A DNA stretch of 45,090 bases, taken from Leptospirillum sp037442005. GTDB taxonomy: Bacteria; Nitrospirota; Leptospirillia; Leptospirillales; Leptospirillaceae. Under the pieces are notes generated by a model that worked only from the letters and a program-made list of their open reading frames with translations, had not been told where the DNA came from and searched no databases. Made by a program: the position numbers and the translations under genes. Every line of letters begins with the position of its first letter. The stretch's first letter is position 1. This document shows, one piece after another, positions 7,049-15,348 of the stretch. Location: contig JBBIRA010000010.1 in assembly GCA_037442005.1 (NCBI GenBank), positions 1 to 45,090 on the forward strand, read 5' to 3'.

Positions 7049-8725
7049 CTACTGGGTTGGCAGATGGACCAGGGTGTCGAGAAGCCTGTTGGTCATCTGC
7101 ACCAGGCTCGCCGACGCCTGGTAGGCCTTTTCATACTGGATGATCCGGGCCGACTCGTCGGCGATGGAGACCCCTGATACCGACATCCGCTGATTTTTCA
7201 GTCCTTTTTCAATCACCATCTGCGCTTTGTAGTTATCTCTCGCTTCGCGGGACCAGGAGCCGACCTGGGCCACCGTCTGTGAATAGAAGTCGTGCAGTGT
7301 GGCCGTCCGGTCGGTTCCGGCAAAGTGAACCCGGTCGGACAAAAGGCCAAACAGATCATGGGCGTTCCGGTTATCACCGGCATTTTTCCCTTGGGATACA
7401 GGGTTCCTGGCCGCGGCGAGATCAGAGGGATCCTTCACGACTACTTCCATTCCGAGCGCCGCGCCGGCCACATCATTCCCGCCAGAAATCCGGAACGTTC
7501 CGGTTGCGCCGGTGCCGGCTTGGGCAACACGGATCGAATATCCGTCCACCGTGACCGTTCCCGCGCCGGAGGCCAGACGGGACGAGGCCACGGTTTTTCC
7601 CGTCTTCTGATCCACCACCGTCACTCTGTCCCCCGACACCGATACCGACAGAGGATGGCCGGCCCGGTTGGGAGCGATGGCATTAGCCACCACCGTCACC
7701 CCCTTGCCCTGACCGCTGACCATGACAGTGGGATGGAAAAAGTCGACCCCGGTGCGGCCGGAAAGGCCGTATCCCGATGCATGGACCGCATTGACGTGGT
7801 TGATCACCGCATGGGCCAGCACATCGAGGTGGTGCTGGAGATGCTTGATCTTGGCATCACGAACGTTCAGATAACCGCCCATTGTCCCCCCCTTGATCCG
7901 GTCCGTAATATCGATGGGCGCTCCGCCGGAATGGCCGGGCGGATCAATCAGGATACGCACGCTGTCCGTGACCGGATCAAATCGGGAGGATAAGGTCCCG
8001 GCTTCGACATCGGAAACAGAGATCTGTCCGCCCAGATGGAGGGTCATCGCCCCTTTCCGGTCCGCAAAGAAATGCGCATTGAGCGCTTTTGAGACCTTTG
8101 AAGCCAGTACACTGCGCTGATCGATGAGGGTGTTGGGGCTTTCACCGCCGGCGCGGGCCTTGATGATCTGGCGGTTCAGGGCAGCGATTTTCGACAGATC
8201 GACATTGACCCGGGAAACCTCTTCCCCCACCATCTGGCCCAATCGATCCCGGGCCTGGGAGTAAAGACCGGCCATTTCATGAAAATCCGTCGACATGGTC
8301 TTCCCGCTGGCGATCAGGGAAGCACGCGCGGCCCGGTCAAGCGGGTGGTTGGCCACCGTTTCCCAAGTGCTCATGTAAGAGGAAAGATGCTTGGCCAACC
8401 CCTCGGACTGGGCATGGGCAAAAAAGGAATCGATTTCCCCGAGTGAAATCCGTGACGCTTCGTAGAAGCCAAGGCGGGTCTTCTGGCGCACCATCTGGTT
8501 ATCCAGGAACTGGTTCACCACCCGGCGGACCGATTCCCCGCGGACCCCGTTGCCGACCATCCCCGGAGATCCGTCTCCCGGAACATTCTGGTCGAAAACG
8601 ACTTCTTCCTGCGTATAGCCCGGCGTGTGGACATTGGCAATATTGTTGCCGGCGGTCGACAACCCCGCCTGGTTGGCCTCGATGCCCGAGGTCCCGATAT
8701 TGAGCGTCCCCAGTATCCCCGACAT
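7049..8725 (-). CDS. flgK: Hook-associated protein FlgK (HAP1)
   Basis: 558 residues from the ATG at 8725, one base after the flgN stop and preceded by GAGGA. A longer frame from 8782 would overlap flgN and is not preferred. The N-terminus (GILGTLNIGTSGIEANQAGL; NNIANVHTPGYTQEEVVF) is the flagellar rod/hook signature and the C-terminus (SGVSIADESARIIQYEKAYQ) matches FlgK. The middle carries the expected variable domain. FlgK joins hook and filament, and its export and stability depend on FlgN, encoded directly upstream. Confidence 0.94.
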   Translation of the reverse strand: MSGILGTLNIGTSGIEANQAGLSTAGNNIANVHTPGYTQEEVVFDQNVPGDGSPGMVGNGVRGESVRRVVNQFLDNQMVRQKTRLGFYEASRISLGEIDSFFAHAQSEGLAKHLSSYMSTWETVANHPLDRAARASLIASGKTMSTDFHEMAGLYSQARDRLGQMVGEEVSRVNVDLSKIAALNRQIIKARAGGESPNTLIDQRSVLASKVSKALNAHFFADRKGAMTLHLGGQISVSDVEAGTLSSRFDPVTDSVRILIDPPGHSGGAPIDITDRIKGGTMGGYLNVRDAKIKHLQHHLDVLAHAVINHVNAVHASGYGLSGRTGVDFFHPTVMVSGQGKGVTVVANAIAPNRAGHPLSVSVSGDRVTVVDQKTGKTVASSRLASGAGTVTVDGYSIRVAQAGTGATGTFRISGGNDVAGAALGMEVVVKDPSDLAAARNPVSQGKNAGDNRNAHDLFGLLSDRVHFAGTDRTATLHDFYSQTVAQVGSWSREARDNYKAQMVIEKGLKNQRMSVSGVSIADESARIIQYEKAYQASASLVQMTNRLLDTLVHLPTQ

Positions 8726-8726
8726 G

Positions 8727-9176
8727 TCAGGTCCTCGTCGAAACAAGGGTGGGGCCGGGGGTCGAGACCCCACCGAGTCCACCCGAAGGGTTGTAGGTGT
8801 GGAACTGTCCCGAATCGCAGTTCAGGGTGCGGACAAGGGAGGTCAGCATCTGCCCGGATTCCTGGGCAAGAATCATGTTGACGGTGGCCAGTTCCGACAG
8901 GAGGGACAGTTCATGCTTGAGGGTCTTCAGGGCCTCGCGGTCCATTGATGAAAAGAGGGGGGAATCGGGAGCCCATCCGGGACCCTGCGTTTCCCATTCG
9001 AGCAGCATGTCGGACAGGGTGGCGGTCTCCGCCACTTTTTTCTCGACCACCAGGGACAGGTCGGAAAGGTCCGATTCCAGAAGGACCGACTGCTCACAGA
9101 CGAGACAATCGGCAACGATCCTGACCTGGCTGATGAGAAAGGAAAGACGTTCGGATGTAGGGCTCTGACTGTCCAT
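8727..9176 (-). CDS. flgN: FlgN-type export chaperone for FlgK/FlgL
   Basis: 149 residues, helical, soluble. The length, the long N-terminal helices, the pair of helices around LKHELSLLSELATVNMILAQ, and the C-terminal YNPSGG motif agree with the FlgN family (FlgN usually ends in a Y-G/N-P-x-G segment). FlgN holds FlgK and FlgL in the cytoplasm before secretion. It lies between flgM and flgK, the standard flgM-flgN-flgK-flgL order. Confidence 0.88.
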   Translation of the reverse strand: MDSQSPTSERLSFLISQVRIVADCLVCEQSVLLESDLSDLSLVVEKKVAETATLSDMLLEWETQGPGWAPDSPLFSSMDREALKTLKHELSLLSELATVNMILAQESGQMLTSLVRTLNCDSGQFHTYNPSGGLGGVSTPGPTLVSTRT

Positions 9177-9231
9177 GTTTTCTCACCTTTCCTGACCTTC
9201 AGGATCCAAAATCCCCGGGGACCTGCCCGGT

Positions 9232-9585
9232 CTAGCGGTGGCCCCGGTTTCTCCGGGATTCACTGATGGCCTGCTCCACCATTTTTTTCAGGATTTCCCT
9301 GGCAGGGACATGATAGCCTCCCCGCTGGACCCGGGCTTTTATTTCCAGCACCTTTTCGGAGCGGATCTCCGGTTCCCTGTCGATCTGCTCCCGAAGCTTT
9401 GCGACCTGGCGGGCCGGTCCGGAAATAACGACCAAGTCCGTCTCCGATGCTTTGGCCGAAGCTCCGGCCTCCCCGTTCTCCGCAGACTTTGTCCGTTCGG
9501 CAGGCGCCTTTTTCTGGAGCGGATCAGCCTCCTGCCCCTTTGACGCCGGTCCCGAATGTCCGACCGTCCCCCAATCTTCGCTCAT
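9232..9585 (-). CDS. flgM: Anti-sigma-28 factor FlgM
   Basis: 117 residues from the ATG at 9585, with CAGGAGG eight bases upstream. A start at 9627 was rejected because it would lie inside the promoter. The N-terminal half is low-complexity (Ala/Glu/Ser/Lys), expected for an unfolded, secreted FlgM. The C-terminal half has the sigma-28-binding signature: VVISGPARQVAKLREQI, then EIRSEKVLEIKARVQRGGY. FlgM binds FliA until the hook is complete and is then exported. Having its own sigma-28 promoter allows FlgM to be replenished in the late phase. Confidence 0.93.
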   Translation of the reverse strand: MSEDWGTVGHSGPASKGQEADPLQKKAPAERTKSAENGEAGASAKASETDLVVISGPARQVAKLREQIDREPEIRSEKVLEIKARVQRGGYHVPAREILKKMVEQAISESRRNRGHR

Positions 9586-9623
9586 TTCCTGTTCCTCCTG
9601 ATTGACAAACCACCTCGTACGAC

Positions 9624-9651
9624 TCATCGGACAGGTTCATCAAAAACTTTA
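9624..9651 (-). promoter_or_regulatory. Sigma-28 (FliA) type promoter for flgM
   Basis: Minus strand: TAAAGTTT (9651-9644), a 12-base spacer, then TCCGATGA (9631-9624), matching six of eight -10 positions. The spacer is one base longer than at fliC1. Predicted start is near 9617, about 30 bases before the flgM ATG and about 85 bases after the fliC2 stop. It would uncouple flgM-flgN-flgK-flgL from the upstream basal-body operon. Confidence 0.65.
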
Positions 9652-9701
9652 GAGGAGGCGGGCGAAGAGATCAAGCCGGGGCCGGTACCCCCGAACGGCC
9701 G

Positions 9702-10562
9702 CTAGGGAAGAAGCTTCAGCGCGGCCTGCGGGATCTGGTTCGCCTGGGACAGAACCGCGGTTCCCGACTGCTGGAGGATCCGGTCACGCACAAATCGGGC
9801 CGTTTCCTTGGCGAAGTTCACATCCTTGATCTGGCTCTTCGATGCCGCCACATTGACCATTTCGGTGTTCAGGTTCCGGATCGTCCAGGCCATGCGGTCC
9901 TGAAAGGCACCGAGCGTTCCCTGGATCGTGTTGAGTTCGGACAGCGCCCCGTCAATAGCCGAGATCGCAGACATCGCCATCGAGTAATTCATCAGCGATG
10001 TGGCTCCCAGGGACATGACCAGCGTGCTGTTCTGATAGATCCCCATGGCGTCGGTACTGATCGACGGGATCTTGACCAGAAGCCGGTTGGAGTCATCGGT
10101 CCCGGCATCGATCTGGAAGATCAGGCCATCACTCATGGAGCCGTCGAGCACTTTTCGCCCGTTGAAATTCGTCACCATGGCCACCCGGTTGATTTCACTC
10201 ATCAGATGCTGGTACTCGTTCTGGATGACCGAGAGATTATCGGGGCTGTAGGTTCCGTTCGCCGCCTGGATCGCCAGCGACCGCATCTTGATCAGGATCT
10301 CGTTGTCGGTCAGAAGCGCCCCGCCAACGGTCTGGATCAGGCCGGTCCCGTCATTGGCATTTCTCACCGCCTGCTGAATGGATTTGACATAACTTGTCAT
10401 CACCTGTCCGATGGCATATCCTGCCGGATCGTCCGCCGGAGTGTTGACCCGGTATCCGCTGGACAGACGGTTGATGGAGCTGTTTAAACGGTCCTGAGTC
10501 TCGTTCAGGTTGAACTGGGCCCCCAAACTGGCCGTATTGGTGTTGATGACCATACCGCTCAT
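9702..10562 (-). CDS. Second flagellin, inside the rod/hook operon
   Basis: 286 residues. It has complete D0/D1 flagellin ends (INRLSSGYRVNTPADDPAGY near residues 30-49; QSGTAVLSQANQIPQAALK at the C-terminus) and no D2/D3 domains. It starts at an ATG with GGGAGG six bases upstream, only 18 bases after the flgJ stop. I find no sigma-28 promoter in front of it, unlike copy 1, and no GGA-loop hairpins in the short gap. It may therefore be made with the sigma-54 basal-body operon and form the base of the filament, or serve as a minor subunit. Sequence divergence from copy 1 is highest in the middle 80 residues. Confidence 0.93.
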   Translation of the reverse strand: MSGMVINTNTASLGAQFNLNETQDRLNSSINRLSSGYRVNTPADDPAGYAIGQVMTSYVKSIQQAVRNANDGTGLIQTVGGALLTDNEILIKMRSLAIQAANGTYSPDNLSVIQNEYQHLMSEINRVAMVTNFNGRKVLDGSMSDGLIFQIDAGTDDSNRLLVKIPSISTDAMGIYQNSTLVMSLGATSLMNYSMAMSAISAIDGALSELNTIQGTLGAFQDRMAWTIRNLNTEMVNVAASKSQIKDVNFAKETARFVRDRILQQSGTAVLSQANQIPQAALKLLP

Positions 10563-10580
10563 ACCAAACCTCCCTGTTTT

Positions 10581-10985
10581 CTAGGCAACCACATTAAATG
10601 AATCCCCTTTGTTGTCGATTTTCACCGGCACAGGGGATTCAGCCTGTCCCGACATCTTCTCGATCGATTTCCCCGTCCCGGCCGATTCCGACATGTTCCG
10701 GATGATCTCCCGGGCGATTCCCAGTCCGCCGGAGCGGGCAAGATCTTTTGACAGTTCCCGCTGGTACATCTCTTCAGCGATTCCCAACCCCGGAGAGCGG
10801 TCGGGGAACCCGCTTTTCGGGACGGTTTTCCACATCTCTTTCACCATCATGCCGATGACGATGGATTCAAAGCGGGTGGCCGCATCCCGCAGAGCCTTTT
10901 CCCGGGATGGATCCTGCTTCCCGGCCACGGCGGCCACCGGTGTGGAGGAGGGATGCGCGGCCGGGGGAGCCGATACCGGTCTCAT
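10581..10985 (-). CDS. flgJ: Rod-assembly protein FlgJ, N-terminal domain only
   Basis: 134 residues with the FlgJ rod-binding segment: LRDAATRFESIVIGMMVKEM, then GIAEEMYQRELSKDLARSGGLGIAREI. The muramidase half found in the gammaproteobacterial two-domain FlgJ is absent, as in many other phyla, so wall opening needs a separate lytic enzyme. It overlaps flgI by four bases (ATGA) and is followed 18 bases later by the second flagellin gene. The short C-terminal tail ending in NVVA has no recognised motif. Confidence 0.88.
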   Translation of the reverse strand: MRPVSAPPAAHPSSTPVAAVAGKQDPSREKALRDAATRFESIVIGMMVKEMWKTVPKSGFPDRSPGLGIAEEMYQRELSKDLARSGGLGIAREIIRNMSESAGTGKSIEKMSGQAESPVPVKIDNKGDSFNVVA

Positions 10986-12076
10986 CCGATCACCCGGATC
11001 GTGGCATCGAGGGCCCCGGCTTCTTTTAAGGCCAGAAGAATCGCAATCATATCCCGCGACCCTGTCCCGATCTGGTTCAAGGCCCGGACCAGGCTCCGGA
11101 GGGTCACCGACCCGCCGACCCGGGAGAACCCCGCCTGGCCTGTCCCCCCGCCAACCTTGACCGACAGATTCCGTTGCGACACGGCGCAGGGGAAGACCCG
11201 GACCCCCCGGCCAATCACGATGGTCCCCGATTCCTGGTTAATGATGATGACCGGGCGGGTATCGGGGGTCACCTCCAGAGACAGGATCCGGGCCATGAAG
11301 GCCACGACATTTCCTTCCTGCCCGTCGGGAACCCGGACATCGATCGTGCCGGCATCCTGGGCGGTGGCAACGGCCCCTCCGAAATCGGCATTGATCCCCC
11401 GAACCACCCGGCTCGCCGTCAGGAAGCTTGGCTGGTCGAGATTCAGCCAGAGATGCTTCCGGCCGTTGTACACAACCGGAACGTTCCGGATCACAAGGCC
11501 ACCGTCCGTCAGATGGCCACTGGTCCCGCTAAACGTCGGACCTTTCTTGCCCCCTCCTGCCGGGGCGGCAGCGGTTTTACCCGTCTTGTCCTTTTTTTCC
11601 GGCGTCGTCTGGACCACCCCCTGGGCGGTGACGTAAACCGCTCCGTCAGGCCCTTTGAGAGCCGCCATCAACAGGGTCCCCCCGGTCAGGGAAGACGCAT
11701 CGCCAACGGAGGAGACCCGGACCGTCACCCGTCCTCCCAGACGGGAAAAAGGGGGCAGTTTCGCCGTCAGCATCACCGCGGCCACATTATGGCCATGGAT
11801 CTTTGACTGAAGCTTTGAAATATTGACCCCCAGCCGGGAAAGCGCCGAGGTCAGCGACTGGCGGGTAAAGGGGGAGAGCTTCGTGTCTCCGGTCCCGGGA
11901 AGCCCCACCACCAGACCATAGCCAACCAGAAGATTGTCCGTAACCCCTTCGACATGGGCGATTTCCTCGATCTTCAGCGCGTCGGCCGGTTTCGGGCCGG
12001 CAAAGAAACCCAGCACACACAACAGTCCCGAAACGATCGGGGCCCAACGGGGAAATCCCTTGCTCCAATTCCTCAT
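10982..12076 (-). CDS. flgI: Flagellar P-ring protein FlgI
   Basis: 364 residues. An N-terminal signal peptide (hydrophobic VSGLLCVLGFFAGPKPADA) is followed by the family start LKIEEIAHVEGVTDNLLVGY and GLVVGLPGTGDTK. The body contains VMLTAKLPPFSRLGGRVTVR and ASSLTGGTLLMAALKG, typical of FlgI. It forms the periplasmic ring around the rod in the peptidoglycan layer, which shows that the cell is Gram-negative. An insert of Lys/Gly/Ala residues near 168-182 (EKKDKTGKTAAAPAGGGKKG) is longer than usual. It overlaps flgH and flgJ by four bases each. Confidence 0.95.
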   Translation of the reverse strand: MRNWSKGFPRWAPIVSGLLCVLGFFAGPKPADALKIEEIAHVEGVTDNLLVGYGLVVGLPGTGDTKLSPFTRQSLTSALSRLGVNISKLQSKIHGHNVAAVMLTAKLPPFSRLGGRVTVRVSSVGDASSLTGGTLLMAALKGPDGAVYVTAQGVVQTTPEKKDKTGKTAAAPAGGGKKGPTFSGTSGHLTDGGLVIRNVPVVYNGRKHLWLNLDQPSFLTASRVVRGINADFGGAVATAQDAGTIDVRVPDGQEGNVVAFMARILSLEVTPDTRPVIIINQESGTIVIGRGVRVFPCAVSQRNLSVKVGGGTGQAGFSRVGGSVTLRSLVRALNQIGTGSRDMIAILLALKEAGALDATIRVIG

Positions 12077-12723
12077 TTCTGTCCCCCCTGGGCCGTCTGG
12101 GGCCCGGCTTCCGGAGCCGTCGTCTTTGAGACCGGCTTCGTCGGCGTGGCCGGCTTGACTTTCGGAAGAGCCCTGCTCTGCGGCCGGCGCTTTTCAAATG
12201 AGCTTTCCTTGATGGCGGTCGGAGTATCCAGCCGATAGCGCATATCGGAAATCCGGTTACTGGTCAGCGTATTGTCCGGTCCCAGATCCGACCGGTTGAT
12301 CCAGCCGGTAATCACATACCGGAGAACCTTCTTCTGCTCCCGGATGGTCTGTCTCACCATGATGAACATCCTTCCCCCCGGAAGCGTCCTGACGACAAAG
12401 GCCGAAAACCGGGTCTCCTTATCCTGGGCCATTCCCGGAAGCCGGTTCTTCGGGGGGATACTGACCATTAGCAAATCTCCTGCCTGATAAGCCCGATGAT
12501 CGCTTGCAAGGTCCATAAACCCATCACTGTCGGGGATTTCCCCGTCGAAAAACTGCTTGGTCACCACCGGTGGCATCGGATGGGGCGCCGCGTCGGTCAA
12601 CGTTGGACGAACCGTTTTGGCCGTCGGCGTACAGGCTTCGACGGCCAGAAAAAGAATCAGGAAAAATATTCCCCTTCCCCCGGAAAAAAGAACCATGGCT
12701 CCCTGACGGACAAGACGGTTCAT
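12073..12723 (-). CDS. flgH: Flagellar L-ring lipoprotein FlgH
   Basis: 216 residues. The N-terminal hydrophobic stretch (FFLILFLAVEAC) leads to a cysteine near residue 31, consistent with a lipoprotein signal although VEAC is a weak lipobox. The core has YQAGDLLMVSI and a VLRYVITGWINRSDLGPDNT region typical of FlgH, where V-x-G-x-V-R-P-x-D-I is the usual form. The C-terminus is extended by a Pro/Lys/Thr-rich tail of about 40 residues. It forms the outer-membrane ring around the rod. It overlaps flgA by one base and flgI by four. Confidence 0.9.
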   Translation of the reverse strand: MNRLVRQGAMVLFSGGRGIFFLILFLAVEACTPTAKTVRPTLTDAAPHPMPPVVTKQFFDGEIPDSDGFMDLASDHRAYQAGDLLMVSIPPKNRLPGMAQDKETRFSAFVVRTLPGGRMFIMVRQTIREQKKVLRYVITGWINRSDLGPDNTLTSNRISDMRYRLDTPTAIKESSFEKRRPQSRALPKVKPATPTKPVSKTTAPEAGPQTAQGGQK

Positions 12724-13385
12724 CAGTACCCGCTCCCGGATCTGTCGTCGAGCAAACCGATCCGATCCTGTCGTTTCTGTGATCCGCCCATTCTGACCAC
12801 AATCCTGTCCGCGCCGGAAACTTCACCCCGGAGACGGGAGCCGGACCGGGTATTGATCACCGTGACAAGATCCCCCATTCCCCCGTCGTTCTGGGCAATG
12901 CCCGGAAGTGAAATCTCGAATCCCTCCCCTCTGGCGACAATACGGACCTCATCTCCGGAGCGGACCAGGGTCTGAACCACTTCGCCCGCGGCGCTGGAAG
13001 GATCCTGCTTCGACCGGGCAATCCGGCGCGCCAGGGCGTCAAAGTACAGGACCTCCGAAACGGTTTCCCCGTTCTGGATCTGAAGAGCCAGATGGATCAC
13101 CCCGGAGGCCGGATCGGTCGACTCCACCGTGACACGTCCTCCCGTCGGCGGATCCCCGTAGTCCCGGAACGACACGGGGGGATTTTTGAGGACGAGCCGG
13201 AGGCCGGAAGGAAGTTTGGCCGCCTGTCCGGCCAGTCGGGAAAGCACTTTTGGATTGACCGAAAACACGTCGGGGCCGGAAGGGGTGATCAGCAACTCTT
13301 CGGCCAAGGCCTGCCCTGCCAGGGCCAGCCATAATGGAAGGCTGGCCACGATCCCCGCTTTCAGACCATTCCCGCACTTTTTCAT
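12723..13385 (-). CDS. flgA: P-ring chaperone FlgA
   Basis: 220 residues from the ATG at 13385, with GGGGAGGAG about eight bases upstream. An upstream start at 13409 would overlap flgG. A signal peptide (AGIVASLPLWLALAGQALA) is followed by a variable domain. The C-terminal SAF-type domain has RRIARSKQDP, VVQTLVRSGDEVRIVARGEG, and ends with GDLVTVINTRSGSRLRGEV, the characteristic FlgA end. FlgA acts in the periplasm to help FlgI assemble. It sits between flgG and flgH as in many flgF-G-A-H-I operons. Confidence 0.92.
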   Translation of the reverse strand: MKKCGNGLKAGIVASLPLWLALAGQALAEELLITPSGPDVFSVNPKVLSRLAGQAAKLPSGLRLVLKNPPVSFRDYGDPPTGGRVTVESTDPASGVIHLALQIQNGETVSEVLYFDALARRIARSKQDPSSAAGEVVQTLVRSGDEVRIVARGEGFEISLPGIAQNDGGMGDLVTVINTRSGSRLRGEVSGADRIVVRMGGSQKRQDRIGLLDDRSGSGY

Positions 13386-13405
13386 TCCCGACTCCTCCCC
13401 GTCCT

Positions 13406-14191
13406 TCACAACGTTGCCGTATAACCCAGCATCTGGTTGACGGTACGGATGCCGGTCGCATCCATCTGATAGGCGCGTTGACCGATCACCATATTGACCA
13501 GTTCTTCCGCCACATTGACGTTCGAGGCCTCCAGAAACCCCGGCAGAAGATGGCCGGCTCCATTGACACCCGGATTGGACAGCTGCGGAGTTCCCGAGGC
13601 GAGCGTCTCCATGTAGAGGTTATTGCCCCGGGATTCAAGGCCTGCGGAGTTGATGAACTGGGCCAGAACCAGTTGTCCGATCCGGGTCGGACGAACCTGA
13701 CCGGGAAGATTCACCGTGATCTCCCCGTCACCGGAAATGGAGACGGACTTGGCGTTCGGGGGAACCGTGACCGGCGGGTCGACAAGCTGGCCGTCCGAGT
13801 TCACCAGACGCCCTTTCCCGTCGATATTGAGCGTCCCGTCACGGGTATAGGCGATACGGCCGTCGGGAAGCCGGACCTGCAGGAAGCCATTTCCCTGGAT
13901 CGCCACATCCAGAGGAGACCCGGTCTGACGGAACGATCCCTGGAGAAAGATCTTCTGGACGGAACCGGCCCGGACACCGAGCCCCACCTGGAGTCCTGTG
14001 GGGCTCTGATTGCCCAGAAGACTCTGGGCTTCCCCGGGAGGAACCAACGTCTGGTACATCAGATCCTGGAAGTTGGCCCTCTGACGTTTGTAGGCGGTGG
14101 TGTTGACGTTGGCCATGTTATTGGTGATCACGTCAAGATTGGTCTGTTGGGCCTCCATCCCGGAAGCCGCATTCCAGAGGGCGCTGAACAT
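13406..14191 (-). CDS. flgG: Flagellar distal rod protein FlgG
   Basis: 261 residues, the normal length. The N-terminus (ALWNAASGMEAQQTNLDVIT-NNMANVNTTAYK) is the rod/hook signature, followed by FQDLMYQ. The central part has GSFRQTGSPLDVAIQGNGFL, and the C-terminus has ASNVNVAEELVNMVIGQRAYQ, both typical for FlgG. It builds the distal rod that crosses the P and L rings. It lies 77 bases after flgF and 20 bases before flgA. Confidence 0.96.
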   Translation of the reverse strand: MFSALWNAASGMEAQQTNLDVITNNMANVNTTAYKRQRANFQDLMYQTLVPPGEAQSLLGNQSPTGLQVGLGVRAGSVQKIFLQGSFRQTGSPLDVAIQGNGFLQVRLPDGRIAYTRDGTLNIDGKGRLVNSDGQLVDPPVTVPPNAKSVSISGDGEITVNLPGQVRPTRIGQLVLAQFINSAGLESRGNNLYMETLASGTPQLSNPGVNGAGHLLPGFLEASNVNVAEELVNMVIGQRAYQMDATGIRTVNQMLGYTATL

Positions 14192-14268
14192 CGGAAAGAC
14201 TCCTTTATGCTGCCCGGACCGGGGTCGGACCGGGCCATCGGATCAAGCCATCGCGATCCATTCCCCGC

Positions 14269-15075
14269 TCAGGCGATGATGGAAATATCGTTGACGGTAC
14301 GGGCAGTCAGGTCATTGACCGCCTTCATGACATGCATGTGGCTCTGGAACGCACGCATCGCCTGGATCATCCGGACCATTTCTTCGGTGCCGTTGACATT
14401 GGAGGTTTCATAGCCACTGCCCATGACCCGGGGAGCGGAGACCCGGGAGATTTTTCCGGCCGGGACAAACAGCCCATCCCCGATCTTGGACAAGGTTGTG
14501 ACTCCGTCATCAGGATCGACAATACCGAGACGGGCCACCGGACTGTTTCCCGAGAGAATCGTCCCGTCGGACTTGACCCGGATCGTGACAGCCTTCCCCG
14601 TTTGCGCGATCCGGATCGGATTTTCCCGGTCGTCAAGCACCCGGTACCCTTCATGGGTCACAAGCATGTTGTCCTTGTCGAGGGTAAACCGGCCATTTCG
14701 GGTGAGCAGATTTCCCGAAGGGGTCGACACATGAAAAAATCCATCTCCATGAATCGCCATGTCGAGGGGATTGCCTGTCTGGCGGATGCTTCCCTGACTG
14801 TACCGGACATGGATACGATCCACCCCCGAGTGGGGAACGTCCTGCCCGGCCATGCCCCATGGATCCGGGAATTCTCCCCAGGGAGTCATCCTGATTCCGG
14901 GCCGGTCTTCCGGTTTCTTGACCAGAAGCTCCTTGTGGGGCAGATAGGTCTGGAACGTGACACGGTCTTTCTTGAACCCCGGGGTGTCAATATTCGCCAG
15001 ATTGTTGGTGAGCACCTCCATGAGCTGTTCTTGCCCCTGGGCACCCGATACCAGTGCAAACTCTCCTTGCCTCAT
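14269..15075 (-). CDS. flgF: Flagellar proximal rod protein FlgF
   Basis: 268 residues from the ATG at 15075, which has AAGGAGGA eight bases upstream. The frame extends to 15189 but the extra 38 residues do not match the family and would run through the promoter. The N-terminus (LVSGAQGQEQLMEVLTNNLA-NIDTPGFKKD), the middle GSIRQTGNPLDMAIHGDGFF and the C-terminal SNVNGTEEMVRMIQAMRAF are typical of FlgF/FlgG rod proteins. Because flgG follows, this shorter-linked copy is called FlgF. It is the first gene of the locus, 44 bases after a sigma-54 type promoter. Confidence 0.9.
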   Translation of the reverse strand: MRQGEFALVSGAQGQEQLMEVLTNNLANIDTPGFKKDRVTFQTYLPHKELLVKKPEDRPGIRMTPWGEFPDPWGMAGQDVPHSGVDRIHVRYSQGSIRQTGNPLDMAIHGDGFFHVSTPSGNLLTRNGRFTLDKDNMLVTHEGYRVLDDRENPIRIAQTGKAVTIRVKSDGTILSGNSPVARLGIVDPDDGVTTLSKIGDGLFVPAGKISRVSAPRVMGSGYETSNVNGTEEMVRMIQAMRAFQSHMHVMKAVNDLTARTVNDISIIA

Positions 15076-15118
15076 CCGATCCTCCTTCCCCGATAAACGA
15101 TCCTTGCGACAGAGAACA

Positions 15119-15134
15119 AGCAAACTCCATGCCA
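15119..15134 (-). promoter_or_regulatory. Sigma-54 (RpoN) type promoter for flgF operon
   Basis: Minus strand reads T-TGGCATGGAGTTTGCT. Against TGGCACG-N4-TTGCW there is one mismatch (C to T at position 6), with exact spacing. Predicted start is near 15107, about 30 bases before the flgF ATG. It would drive the rod/ring genes flgF to flgJ and, by readthrough, the second flagellin. Confidence 0.75.
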
Positions 15135-15192
15135 ATCGGAAAAAAATCCGAATCTCCCCTGGCGGGGGCGCACAACAGGAGCCCATCATCCT

Positions 15193-15200
15193 CCGTCACC
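15193..15200. promoter_or_regulatory. CCGTCACC motif, candidate activator site
   Basis: The 8-mer CCGTCACC lies about 60 bases upstream of the -24 element of the flgF promoter. The same 8-mer is at 1687-1694, about 75 bases upstream of the other sigma-54 type promoter, and there it is one arm of an inverted repeat. A further GTCACCCC is at 15238-15245. This is a suggestion from two sites only. Confidence 0.3.
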
Positions 15201-15348
15201 GGCAATCGGCAATTTTTTCCGGCCGGAACATCTCTTTGTCACCCCATTGACGGGTAACGACCGACACATTCGAGAGGGAATACCGGATGGGTGCCATCAG
15301 GGAAGAAGAAAGTCGGGGTTTCAGTGAGACGTCAGGAAGGATCAGATG

